Below, piece by piece: positions 7,787 through 14,051 of a stretch of 19,473 bases of DNA. Under the pieces are notes generated by a model. The model had not been told where the DNA came from and did not search any database. It worked only from the letters and a program-made list of their open reading frames with translations. The position numbers were made by a program, and so were the translations under genes. Position 1 is the first letter of the stretch, and the number at the start of each line of letters is the position of its first letter. The DNA lies in assembly GCA_958427155.1 (NCBI GenBank), contig CAUABB010000006.1, forward strand, positions 1 through 19,473, in the 5' to 3' direction. Source of the stretch: an uncultured Oscillospiraceae bacterium. GTDB lineage: Bacteria > Bacillota > Clostridia > Oscillospirales > Ruminococcaceae.

Positions 7787-8368
7787 TTAAAATTCATAGG
7801 TTCTCAAAATACTGTCGGCAATTACTCTTGGCTTGACACGCTGATCCATTGCCTGTTTTTGAATATACCGGTGGGCCTGTTGCTCGGTCATTTTTAAAAC
7901 TCCAACCAGCGTGCATTTTGCACGGTCAATCACTTTGAGGTCTTCCATCTTCTTTTGCAGAAGCTCTTTTTCATTGCATAGACGAGAAATTTGCCGAGAC
8001 GCACCCAGCGCAAGCTGAATTCCCTGAGAAAGTGCCCCTCTTCCGATAGGCTTTGCAAGGATAAAACAGGAAGACCCTTCAAAATATTCTTCCAGCTCTT
8101 TCACATATTCTGCTGGACTGAGCAAAAGAGAGGGGATGCTTTGGGTTTCATCCAGCTTTTTGGCAAGTCCGTTTCCGAATTCGTCGGGAAGAGGACTGTT
8201 AATCACGGCCATATCGTAGCTTGGAATTTCCGGTTCGGCCAAATGACAGAGTGTGTCGGCGGCCGAATGAAAAATTGTGATCTTCGCAGGGGTGGTCAGG
8301 CTATTTGCCGCCTTTTTCAGGGCTTCCAGCATTTCGCCGGCACGGCAAACAATTAATAAATTCAGCAT
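7787..8368 (-). CDS. ANTAR-domain RNA-binding regulator with degenerate receiver
   Basis: A probable transcription antiterminator of the AmiR/NasT class, which binds paired hairpins in leader RNAs. The 193-residue product has a receiver-like domain (about 1-110), a helical linker that looks coiled-coil forming (about 120-148), and an ANTAR domain (about 137-190; VIDRAKCTLVGVLKMTEQQAHRYIQ). At the end of the third strand the expected phosphoacceptor Asp appears to be Asn57 (VINSPLP), while the switch lysine is kept (FILAKPI, Lys106). It may therefore not be controlled by phosphorylation. The start at 8368 was chosen because a perfect AAGGAGGT lies seven bases upstream; an earlier in-frame ATG would overlap the previous gene. 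A regulator gene next to a split glutamate synthase also occurs in Thermotoga as I recall, which suggests nitrogen control. Confidence 0.88.
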   Translation of the reverse strand: MLNLLIVCRAGEMLEALKKAANSLTTPAKITIFHSAADTLCHLAEPEIPSYDMAVINSPLPDEFGNGLAKKLDETQSIPSLLLSPAEYVKELEEYFEGSSCFILAKPIGRGALSQGIQLALGASRQISRLCNEKELLQKKMEDLKVIDRAKCTLVGVLKMTEQQAHRYIQKQAMDQRVKPRVIADSILRTYEF

Positions 8369-8375
8369 AGATCTG

Positions 8376-8383
8376 ACCTCCTT
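8376..8383 (-). promoter_or_regulatory. Ribosome binding site that sets the ANTAR gene start
   Basis: AAGGAGGT on the - strand lies seven bases before the ATG at 8368. It shortens the longest open frame by 13 residues and removes an overlap with the GXGXG gene. Confidence 0.75.
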
Positions 8384-8393
8384 GAGGCATTTT

Positions 8394-9119
8394 TCAGTTT
8401 TGAACATAAAGCTGCCGGTAAGGATTATTGGAATTTGGCAGTAATTTATAAAATGTGGAATTCATCAGTTTGTCGCGATCCACTTCAAACAATCTCCCAT
8501 ATTCTTTGATATAGGTTTCGACCTGTTTCAGGTCATCCTCTTCGCATTTTACGCAACTGACCTGTGCAGGAAGATCTTTAGGTGGTGTTTGCGAGCGGAT
8601 AAAAATAGCTCCGCCATGCATTCCGGTCCCGCAAAAAGCGCCAACTGGAACGCTGTCTTCAAATCCGATTCCAAGAACAATAATAATTCCTCCGGCCTGG
8701 TATTCGCCAAGAAAATCTCCGGCTTTTCCGCCGATGACAATTACAGGAAAATGCTCTTGGTAGGCTTTCATGTGGATTCCTACCCGATAACCGGCGTTTC
8801 CTTGAATGTAGATTTCACCGCCGCGCATCGCGTAACCGGTTGTATCGCCGGAATTTCCGTGGACGACAATTTTACCCCGATCCATCGTGTCTCCGGTAGC
8901 GTCCTGCACATTCCCGTGGACGATAATGGTGCTATCGGTCAAATAAGCGCCTAATGCATTTCCGGGCGTCCCATATAAGGTAAGAGTTTTACCAGGTTCC
9001 ATCCCTGCGCCAATATATCGTTGCCCTAAGAGGTTGTGGACCTCTATTGTCTGCTCGTCGCTATTTTTGATCATTTGATTGAGTGTTTTAAAATGGAGTT
9101 CGGTTGCGTCAATTTTCAT
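8394..9119 (-). CDS. Glutamate synthase GXGXG (C-terminal domain) subunit
   Basis: A stand-alone version of the C-terminal beta-helix domain of glutamate synthase large subunits (COG0070-type, GXGXG fold). In fused enzymes this domain is structural and lines the ammonia tunnel between the glutaminase and FMN sites. The 241-residue product shows repeated G-x-x-G-x-x-x-G rungs: GNVQDATGDTM (69-79), GNSGDTTGYAM (88-98), GNAGYRVGIHM (107-117) and GGKAGDFLGEY (130-140). A C-terminal tail carries two cysteines (SCVKC). The start overlaps the stop of the upstream FAD oxidoreductase by four bases (ATGA), with AAGGAGGT seven bases before it. Related GXGXG domains also occur in formylmethanofuran dehydrogenase subunit C, but the neighbours make the glutamate synthase role much more likely. 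Confidence 0.9.
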   Translation of the reverse strand: MKIDATELHFKTLNQMIKNSDEQTIEVHNLLGQRYIGAGMEPGKTLTLYGTPGNALGAYLTDSTIIVHGNVQDATGDTMDRGKIVVHGNSGDTTGYAMRGGEIYIQGNAGYRVGIHMKAYQEHFPVIVIGGKAGDFLGEYQAGGIIIVLGIGFEDSVPVGAFCGTGMHGGAIFIRSQTPPKDLPAQVSCVKCEEDDLKQVETYIKEYGRLFEVDRDKLMNSTFYKLLPNSNNPYRQLYVQN

Positions 9120-10317
9120 TGAGAGACCTCCTTGCTTTTTTGAATACCTCCCAGTTTTTCCAACCGGTATGATTTTTCAAATGCCATTAAAGCAGGATGT
9201 TTAAACAACATTTCCTGATTCACGGTATGGAGCGGAGTCTGTTCTTTGATCATCGAGGTGTAGATTCCAGCCCTGTCAACCTGGCCGATGAGGATAAATC
9301 CTTTAAGTACCCCATCCTGATAAAATAAACGCTTGTAGTTAATACCTTCTTGTGTTACAACACTTTCTCCGATATAGCTTCCCGCCGTAATAATATGGAG
9401 CCCAAAAAAACCGATGGCATTCATTGGAATTGCTTTTGTGTAAACCTTGGAGGTATCTCCCGCCATATGATAACCCGCGACCTCTCCTTGCATATAAGCG
9501 TTTGGAAGAAGGGCAAGGATTCTGTCAGTGCCACTTGAAAGATCTGATGATTGTCGGTTAAAATCCCTCGTTCCACTTTACCGCCCGCTTCTGAAACAAG
9601 GCTGGTGTTCGGCCGGACACCAACTGCGATAATCAGAACATCAAAATCGAGCATATCACCATTTTGAAGAACAGCTTTATTTTTGTCAAATTCTGTAACT
9701 GACTGATTCAGAATAAACTTTACGCCCTTGCTTTCAATATGCTTTTGCATGATTGCGGATCCTTCCAGGTCAAGGATACTGGGAAGAATTCGATCGGCAA
9801 GATCAATAATCGTCATTTCAGCACATTTTCCTTCAAGTGCCTCAGCGGCTTTCAGCCCGATAAGTCCTGCGCCAATAATCAGCACTTTAGAATTTATAGA
9901 TACCATAGCCTTTACTTTTTTGGCATCGTCATAAGACATAAATGTACTTTGATTTTTGACATTTTCTAACCCCTTCATTGGTGGTATAAAGGGGGAGGAG
10001 CCGGTTGCCACAAGTAGTTTATCATAACTTATTTTAGTGCTGTCATCCAGAAGAATTTCTTTTGAAGAAGGTTCGATTTTAACGACCTTTTTTCCAAAAA
10101 TAGTGGAACAGCGATTTTTTTCATAAAAATCAGGCTCGCGATAATAAATTTTATCATCTGTTACCTTACCCTGAAGCCAATATGAAATCAACGGACGGGA
10201 ATAAGTATGATATGGTTCATTTGAGATTAGGGTAATAGTTCCGGAATCATCTACCGCTCGAATCCCAGTTACTGCACCGATTGCTGCGGCGGAATTTCCA
10301 ATAATGACATAATTCAT
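9116..10317 (-). pseudogene. NAD(P)/FAD-dependent oxidoreductase, broken by internal deletion and frameshift
   Basis: This gene should encode the pyridine-nucleotide oxidoreductase of the split glutamate synthase (NADH oxidase-like fold), passing electrons toward the FMN subunit. The first frame (10317 to about 9544) gives 258 good residues: FAD motif IIGNSAAAIG, LLVATGSSPF (101-110), NAD-binding VLIIGAGLIGLKAAE (145-159) and AVGVRPNTSLV. After GILTDNHQ it runs into unrelated sequence. The correct continuation, DLSSGTDRILALLPNAYMQGE, resumes in another frame at about 9544 and runs to the stop at 9116. Relative to my memory of the family, about 17 residues are missing at the join. They include the TS-x-x-DIYAAGD motif that binds FAD. 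The damage is thus not a one-base shift. It may be a true pseudogene or a sequencing or assembly error; the intact operon around it leaves both open. Confidence 0.87.
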
Positions 10318-10326
10318 GGGAAAAGC

Positions 10327-10761
10327 CTACCTTTCTTCAAATACAATAGCCCGATTCGGACATCCTTGGACACAAGCCGGTTCGCCGCCATTTTTTAGAC
10401 AGAGATCACACTTTTTCACGGCTTTTTCGTCCGGACTGGTGACAATGCACCCATAAGGACAGGAAAGAACACAGGTGTAACAGCCGACACACCGACTTTC
10501 GTCGATGCTTACAACCCCTTCTTTGTTTACCGAAAGAGCTCCGGTAATACAGCCTTTTACACAGAGAGGAACTTCGCAGTGGCGGCATTGTACGGCAAAG
10601 TTAATACCATCTCCTTCCTCAATCCTAATTCGGGGAATTGGTTTCTTTTCCTGTTTAAAAGCTTTAACCATATCGCTCATCCCGCTGTTGGAGAGACCGC
10701 AGTAATATTCGCATAGGTGACATCCAAGACACCAGTCTTCGTTTACATAAACCCGTTTCAT
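10327..10761 (-). CDS. 4Fe-4S ferredoxin-type subunit with sixteen cluster cysteines
   Basis: An electron-transfer subunit of the HycB/DmsB-like iron-sulfur type, here probably carrying electrons within the split glutamate synthase. The 144-residue product has four cysteine sets: 11/14/17/21 (CLGCHLCEYYC), 59/62/67/71 (CRHCEVPLCVKGC), 91/94/97/101 (CVGCYTCVLSC) and 118/121/130/134 (CDLCLKNGGEPACVQGC). These are enough for four 4Fe-4S clusters. No signal peptide or membrane segment is seen, so it is cytoplasmic. The ATG at 10761 was chosen because AGGAGGG lies just upstream; the longer open frame would overlap the previous gene. It starts 10 bases after the FMN subunit stop and ends 9 bases before the FAD oxidoreductase start. 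A role with another redox partner cannot be excluded. Confidence 0.88.
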   Translation of the reverse strand: MKRVYVNEDWCLGCHLCEYYCGLSNSGMSDMVKAFKQEKKPIPRIRIEEGDGINFAVQCRHCEVPLCVKGCITGALSVNKEGVVSIDESRCVGCYTCVLSCPYGCIVTSPDEKAVKKCDLCLKNGGEPACVQGCPNRAIVFEER

Positions 10762-10771
10762 ATTTCCCCTC

Positions 10772-12268
10772 CTATTCGCCAGCGTGTTTGATGCCGAGAA
10801 TTTTAAGCTCCCGGTCATTTAATCCTACGCCGCGAAGCATCAAGCGGTTGCCTCGAAGTGCTTCGATAGAGTTAATACCCATTCCGCCCATCATTTCTTT
10901 AATTTCGTGATCCCATGCATGAACCAGATTTACCAGACGCTGAGAACCGATTTCCGGGTTCAGTCGTTTGACAAGGTCTGGACGCTGCGTGGCAATTCCC
11001 CAGTTACATTTTCCAGCATGACAGCTTCGGCAAAGATGACAACCGAGAGCCATTAGAGCGGCGGAACCAATGTAAACAGCGTCTGCGCCCAGGGCTATTG
11101 CTTTTACAATATCGGAACTGCAGCGAATACTTCCTCCTACAACCACCGAAACACTGTTGCGGATTCCTTCTTCTCTTAAGCGGGAGTCAACTGCCGCGAG
11201 AGCCAACTCAATCGGAATTCCCACATTATCCCGAATTCGTGTCGGAGCTGCTCCAGTTCCACCTCGAAATCCGTCAATTGCTATAATATCGGCACCAGAT
11301 CGAGCAATTCCTGAAGCGATAGCAGCAACATTATGAACTGCTGCAATTTTTACAATAATGGGCTTTTGATAATTAGTAGCTTCCTTTAAAGAGAAAACAA
11401 GCTGACGCAGGTCTTCGATTGAATAGATATCGTGATGTGGAGCGGGGGAGATAGCGTCTGTTCCCATTGGAATCATCCGAGTTTGAGAAACGTCTTCTCG
11501 AATTTTTTCCCCTGGAAGATGCCCGCCGATGCCAGGCTTTGCCCCTTGCCCCATTTTGATTTCCACTGCCGCTCCGGCGTTCAGATAAGCTGAATGAACA
11601 CCAAAACGCCCAGAAGCAACCTGAACAATCGTGTTGGGACCGTATTGATAAAAATCTTTATGCAAGCCGCCTTCGCCGGTGTTATAGAGGATTCCCAGTT
11701 CGGTTGCCGCACGTGCAAGGCTTTCGTGAGCGTTTTTGCTGATAGAGCCATAGGACATTGCGGAAAACATAATCGGAGCAGCCAGCGTGATTTGCGGATC
11801 TGTTTCTGTGTTAACCGAACCATCTTGGTTGAAACGGACTGTTTCCGGCTTTTTTCCAAGAATTTCCATTGGCTCGCGGAGCGGGTCAATGGAGGGATTT
11901 GTCACCTGACTTGAGTTGATCAAAATTTTATCCCAATAAACTGGAAAAGGTTTGGGGTTCCCCATACTGGAAAGAAGAACACCACCTGATTCAGCCTGAC
12001 GATAGATATCGTAGATCAAGGTTTTATTCCAGTTGGCATTTTCTCTGAAATCGTGGTCTGTTTTAACAATTTTCAGTGCCCGGGTCGGACAAAGAGAAAC
12101 ACAGCGGTGGCAGTTGACACATTTGGATTCATCGGCAATCATTCGGTCAGAATCAGGATCATAGCGGTGAACCTCATTCGCACATTGACGTTCACAGACC
12201 CGGCAACGGATACAGCGGTCGTTGTTCCGGATTACTTCATAGTTGGGACTGATATAATTTATTGGCAT
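10772..12268 (-). CDS. gltB: Glutamate synthase FMN subunit with N-terminal ferredoxin domain
   Basis: This is the catalytic core of archaeal-type glutamate synthase, in which 2-oxoglutarate, ammonia from glutamine and reducing equivalents give glutamate. The 498-residue product has an N-terminal two-cluster ferredoxin (Cys19/22/25/29 and Cys50/53/56/60). A TIM-barrel FMN domain follows, with APIMFSAMSYGSIS, GEGGLHKD, KMGQGAKPGIGGHLPG, SPAPHHDIYSIEDL and the FMN-phosphate motif GFRGGTGAAP. A cysteine cluster at 410/413/416/421 (CHLCRSCHAGKC) sits where the bacterial enzyme holds its 3Fe-4S centre. The glutaminase and GXGXG domains are encoded separately by neighbouring genes. Only three bases separate it from the upstream glutaminase gene, whose last codons contain the GGAGGAA ribosome site. 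Some members of this large family are only synthase-related; the complete subunit set supports true glutamate synthase. Confidence 0.92.
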   Translation of the reverse strand: MPINYISPNYEVIRNNDRCIRCRVCERQCANEVHRYDPDSDRMIADESKCVNCHRCVSLCPTRALKIVKTDHDFRENANWNKTLIYDIYRQAESGGVLLSSMGNPKPFPVYWDKILINSSQVTNPSIDPLREPMEILGKKPETVRFNQDGSVNTETDPQITLAAPIMFSAMSYGSISKNAHESLARAATELGILYNTGEGGLHKDFYQYGPNTIVQVASGRFGVHSAYLNAGAAVEIKMGQGAKPGIGGHLPGEKIREDVSQTRMIPMGTDAISPAPHHDIYSIEDLRQLVFSLKEATNYQKPIIVKIAAVHNVAAIASGIARSGADIIAIDGFRGGTGAAPTRIRDNVGIPIELALAAVDSRLREEGIRNSVSVVVGGSIRCSSDIVKAIALGADAVYIGSAALMALGCHLCRSCHAGKCNWGIATQRPDLVKRLNPEIGSQRLVNLVHAWDHEIKEMMGGMGINSIEALRGNRLMLRGVGLNDRELKILGIKHAGE

Positions 12269-12271
12269 AAC

Positions 12272-13357
12272 TTATTCCTCCACTGTTACAATGACAGCCT
12301 CTCCGCCGCGGGGAGACCAAATTTTTTCAACGTCTGGGCAGATAGCACGAATAGCGCACTCTTCACTTGCAAAATAGGTGACGTCATTTTTTTGAGCTGC
12401 AACCATTGAACGGAGTTTTAACCGGTCATTGAGAGCCATCAGTCCGCCGTTAAATCCAAGGAGAATGGAGAAAGGACCGGTAATTAGAAGACTTGAAAAG
12501 ACATTTCTAAAATAAGTAAGTTTTTTGCGTTCAGGTTCTGGCTTTTTATCAATTTCACTCCAGAATGGAGCTGCGAGAATTGAAGCAATATCCTTAAAAC
12601 CAAGACCCTGTTTCCGGTTTAAATAATCGATCATATAAGCAATGACTTCGGTATCGGTTAAAAGATCGCATTGATAGCCAAACATTTCAATATAGCGTCG
12701 ATTAGCATCGTAAGAGGAGATTTCGCCGTTGTGGACAACGGAGTAGTCCAAGAGAGCGAAGGGATGTGCACCACCCCACCACCCCGGTGTGTTTGTGGGG
12801 TACCGGCCATGAGCTGTCCAACAGTATCCCTTATATTGATCCAGGCAGTAAAACTCTCCAACGTCTTCTGGAAAGCCAACAGCTTTAAAGACTCCCATGT
12901 TTTTTCCGCTGGAGAAAACATAAGCCCCTTTAATTTTGTGATTGATGTTGATTACGCACCGGGCCACAAATTCTCGCTCGTCCAAAGCAGACTGTTCCAT
13001 TTTGGACTTTTTGGGTGAGGCGAAATAGCGCAGAATCAGAGGTTGATCTGTGATTCTGGGATGTTGCCTGGTGGGAACGCGATTAATGTCGTAAACGTCA
13101 AAATGTCGCTCGAGAAACTGTTCCGTTTCATTTTTGGCGCTGTCGTCATCGTAAAACAGATGAAGCGCGTATTGATCTTTATATTCCGGATAGATCCCAT
13201 ATCCTGCAAAACCGCCTCCTAATCCGTTGGAACGGTCATGCATATAGGAAATCGAGGTTACAATTTTGTCCCCTGGCATTCTTCTGCCTTTACGGTCAAT
13301 CATTCCGGAGATGGCACATCCGGACGGATTCCGAAACTGGCCTTCTTTCTCAAGCAT
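12272..13357 (-). CDS. Glutamate synthase glutaminase subunit (class II amidotransferase)
   Basis: Hydrolyses glutamine to glutamate and ammonia for the FMN subunit encoded next. The 361-residue product is a stand-alone N-terminal nucleophile glutaminase. Cys14 in RNPSGCAISGM is the expected nucleophile and would be exposed by removal of a 13-residue propeptide, as in PurF-like enzymes. Substrate-binding motifs follow: HGRYPTNT (183-190), VVHNGEISSY (207-216) and LLTDTEVIAYMI (232-243). The start at 13357 was chosen because AAGGGAG lies eight bases upstream and the PSGC motif then falls at the right distance from the N-terminus. The longer frame from 13435 has a lysine/arginine-rich extension without a ribosome site. 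It is the first gene of the operon. A PurF-like role is unlikely since no phosphoribosyltransferase domain is present. Confidence 0.92.
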   Translation of the reverse strand: MLEKEGQFRNPSGCAISGMIDRKGRRMPGDKIVTSISYMHDRSNGLGGGFAGYGIYPEYKDQYALHLFYDDDSAKNETEQFLERHFDVYDINRVPTRQHPRITDQPLILRYFASPKKSKMEQSALDEREFVARCVININHKIKGAYVFSSGKNMGVFKAVGFPEDVGEFYCLDQYKGYCWTAHGRYPTNTPGWWGGAHPFALLDYSVVHNGEISSYDANRRYIEMFGYQCDLLTDTEVIAYMIDYLNRKQGLGFKDIASILAAPFWSEIDKKPEPERKKLTYFRNVFSSLLITGPFSILLGFNGGLMALNDRLKLRSMVAAQKNDVTYFASEECAIRAICPDVEKIWSPRGGEAVIVTVEE

Positions 13358-13379
13358 AAGATCACTCCCTTGTGTTTTA

Positions 13380-13432
13380 ACAGCAATTATAGTCTTTTTT
13401 CGTCTTTTTTGCCGTTGCATATTAATTGCTGT
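13380..13432 (-). promoter_or_regulatory. Leader hairpin of the glutamate synthase operon
   Basis: In the leader between promoter and first gene, ACAGCAATTA (13432-13423) pairs perfectly with TAATTGCTGT (13389-13380), a 10-base stem with a 33-base loop. The loop contains two near-adjacent copies of AAAAAAGAC. No T run follows, so this is not a simple terminator. It may protect the RNA or bind a regulator. Confidence 0.4.
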
Positions 13433-13448
13433 CACTTTTTCTAATATA

Positions 13449-13478
13449 TTTATAGCATGTTTGACAATCTGTTGTCAA
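13449..13478 (-). promoter_or_regulatory. Promoter of the glutamate synthase-dapFL operon
   Basis: On the - strand a perfect -35 box TTGACA (13478-13473) and -10 box TATAAA (13454-13449) are separated by 18 bases. The spacer is overlapped by a perfect inverted repeat. Transcription would begin about 85 bases before the glutaminase start. No other strong promoter was seen downstream until the lipid kinase, which suggests one long transcript. Confidence 0.68.
13461..13478. promoter_or_regulatory. Perfect dyad overlapping the glt promoter, probable operator
   Basis: TTGACAA (13461-13467), four bases, then TTGTCAA (13472-13478) form a perfect 7-base inverted repeat. It covers the -35 box and the adjoining spacer, a position suited to repression. 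It does not fit the GlnR/TnrA consensus TGTNA-N7-TNACA. The cognate protein is unknown. Confidence 0.5.
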
Positions 13479-13485
13479 TAGAAAA

Positions 13486-13513
13486 ATGCAAGATTTTAAA
13501 ATTAAACTTGCAT
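13486..13513. repeat. Inverted repeat upstream of the glt promoter
   Basis: ATGCAAG (13486-13492) and CTTGCAT (13507-13513) form a perfect dyad with a 14-base A/T spacer. It lies just upstream of the -35 box, where an activator would bind. The region is very A/T-rich, so chance similarity is possible for the spacer but less so for the GC-containing arms. Confidence 0.4.
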
Positions 13514-13679
13514 AAAATTTAGGGAATAATACGTCTTGGTTCTGGAAAATATGTTAAAATTGAATTAATCTTAATGCTTATTAAAGCTAAAATACGCTAA
13601 ATAATAAGGATTTTTCAAATTTGCAGGAATTAATAAAAAAATATTCATTTGCAACTTTAAATATGTATAAGATTCACAC

Positions 13680-13708
13680 TTGAAACTGTGCAAGAAATAT
13701 AGTATAAT
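13680..13708 (+). promoter_or_regulatory. Sigma-A promoter of the gatCAB-aspS operon
   Basis: The -35 box TTGAAA (13680-13685) and the perfect -10 box TATAAT (13703-13708) are spaced by exactly 17 bases. The -10 ends 50 bases before gatC. It points away from the glt promoter; about 200 A/T-rich bases separate the two. Confidence 0.82.
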
Positions 13709-13758
13709 TTTTTCATAATGAAATTTGAATGAAAATTGGTTATTGAAAGGGTATAAAA

Positions 13759-14037
13759 ATGGGTGACGTTAAGCTGATTCAACACCTTTGCAACCTCAGC
13801 AAACTGACGTTGACGGATGAGGAGCTTGAAAGCTTTACCTCTGATATGGAAGTTATCATAGGAATTATGGACTCTATTAAAGAAGTCCATATTGAGGGAG
13901 ACATCCACCGTGATGTAGGCGTTTATTTTAAAGACATTCGGAAGGATGTTTCAGTTCCTTCTTATGCAACTTCCAAAATACTGGAAAATGCCAAAGAAAA
14001 AGAAGATAACTACTTTGAAGTCCCAAAAGTCTTTTAA
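13759..14037 (+). CDS. gatC: Asp/Glu-tRNA amidotransferase subunit C
   Basis: The small subunit that wraps around GatA and ties it to GatB in the amidotransferase that converts Asp-tRNA(Asn) to Asn-tRNA(Asn), and in many bacteria Glu-tRNA(Gln) to Gln-tRNA(Gln). The 92-residue product has the two N-terminal helices with the family pattern HLCNLSKLTLTDEELESFTSDM, the central basic/acidic linker, and the C-terminal YFEVPKVF that ends nearly all GatC proteins. GAAAGGG lies upstream of the ATG. It is the first gene of the operon, 14 bases before gatA. Sequence conservation in GatC is low, but the gene order makes the call firm. Confidence 0.93.
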   Translation: MGDVKLIQHLCNLSKLTLTDEELESFTSDMEVIIGIMDSIKEVHIEGDIHRDVGVYFKDIRKDVSVPSYATSKILENAKEKEDNYFEVPKVF

Positions 14038-14051
14038 AGGAAGGTAAGGAA

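Noticed and set aside
9421..9543. The last 40 codons of the first FAD oxidoreductase frame as a genuine C-terminus
   Set aside because: The residues after GILTDNHQ do not resemble the family, while another frame over the same bases encodes the expected NAYMQGEVAGYHMAG continuation.
9530..9550. Programmed ribosomal frameshift in the FAD oxidoreductase
   Set aside because: No slippery heptamer was seen, and residues of a conserved motif are missing, which a frameshift alone would not explain.
13358..13435. N-terminal extension of the glutaminase subunit from an upstream ATG
   Set aside because: It would add 26 basic residues, lacks a ribosome site, and overlaps the leader hairpin; the ATG at 13357 has a good site.
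13461..13480. GlnR/TnrA operator at the glt promoter
   Set aside because: The dyad has the wrong arm order and spacing for TGTNA-N7-TNACA.
13657..13908. A small - strand frame covering the gat promoter and the start of gatC
   Set aside because: It runs antisense through a near-consensus promoter and gatC, and has no ribosome site.
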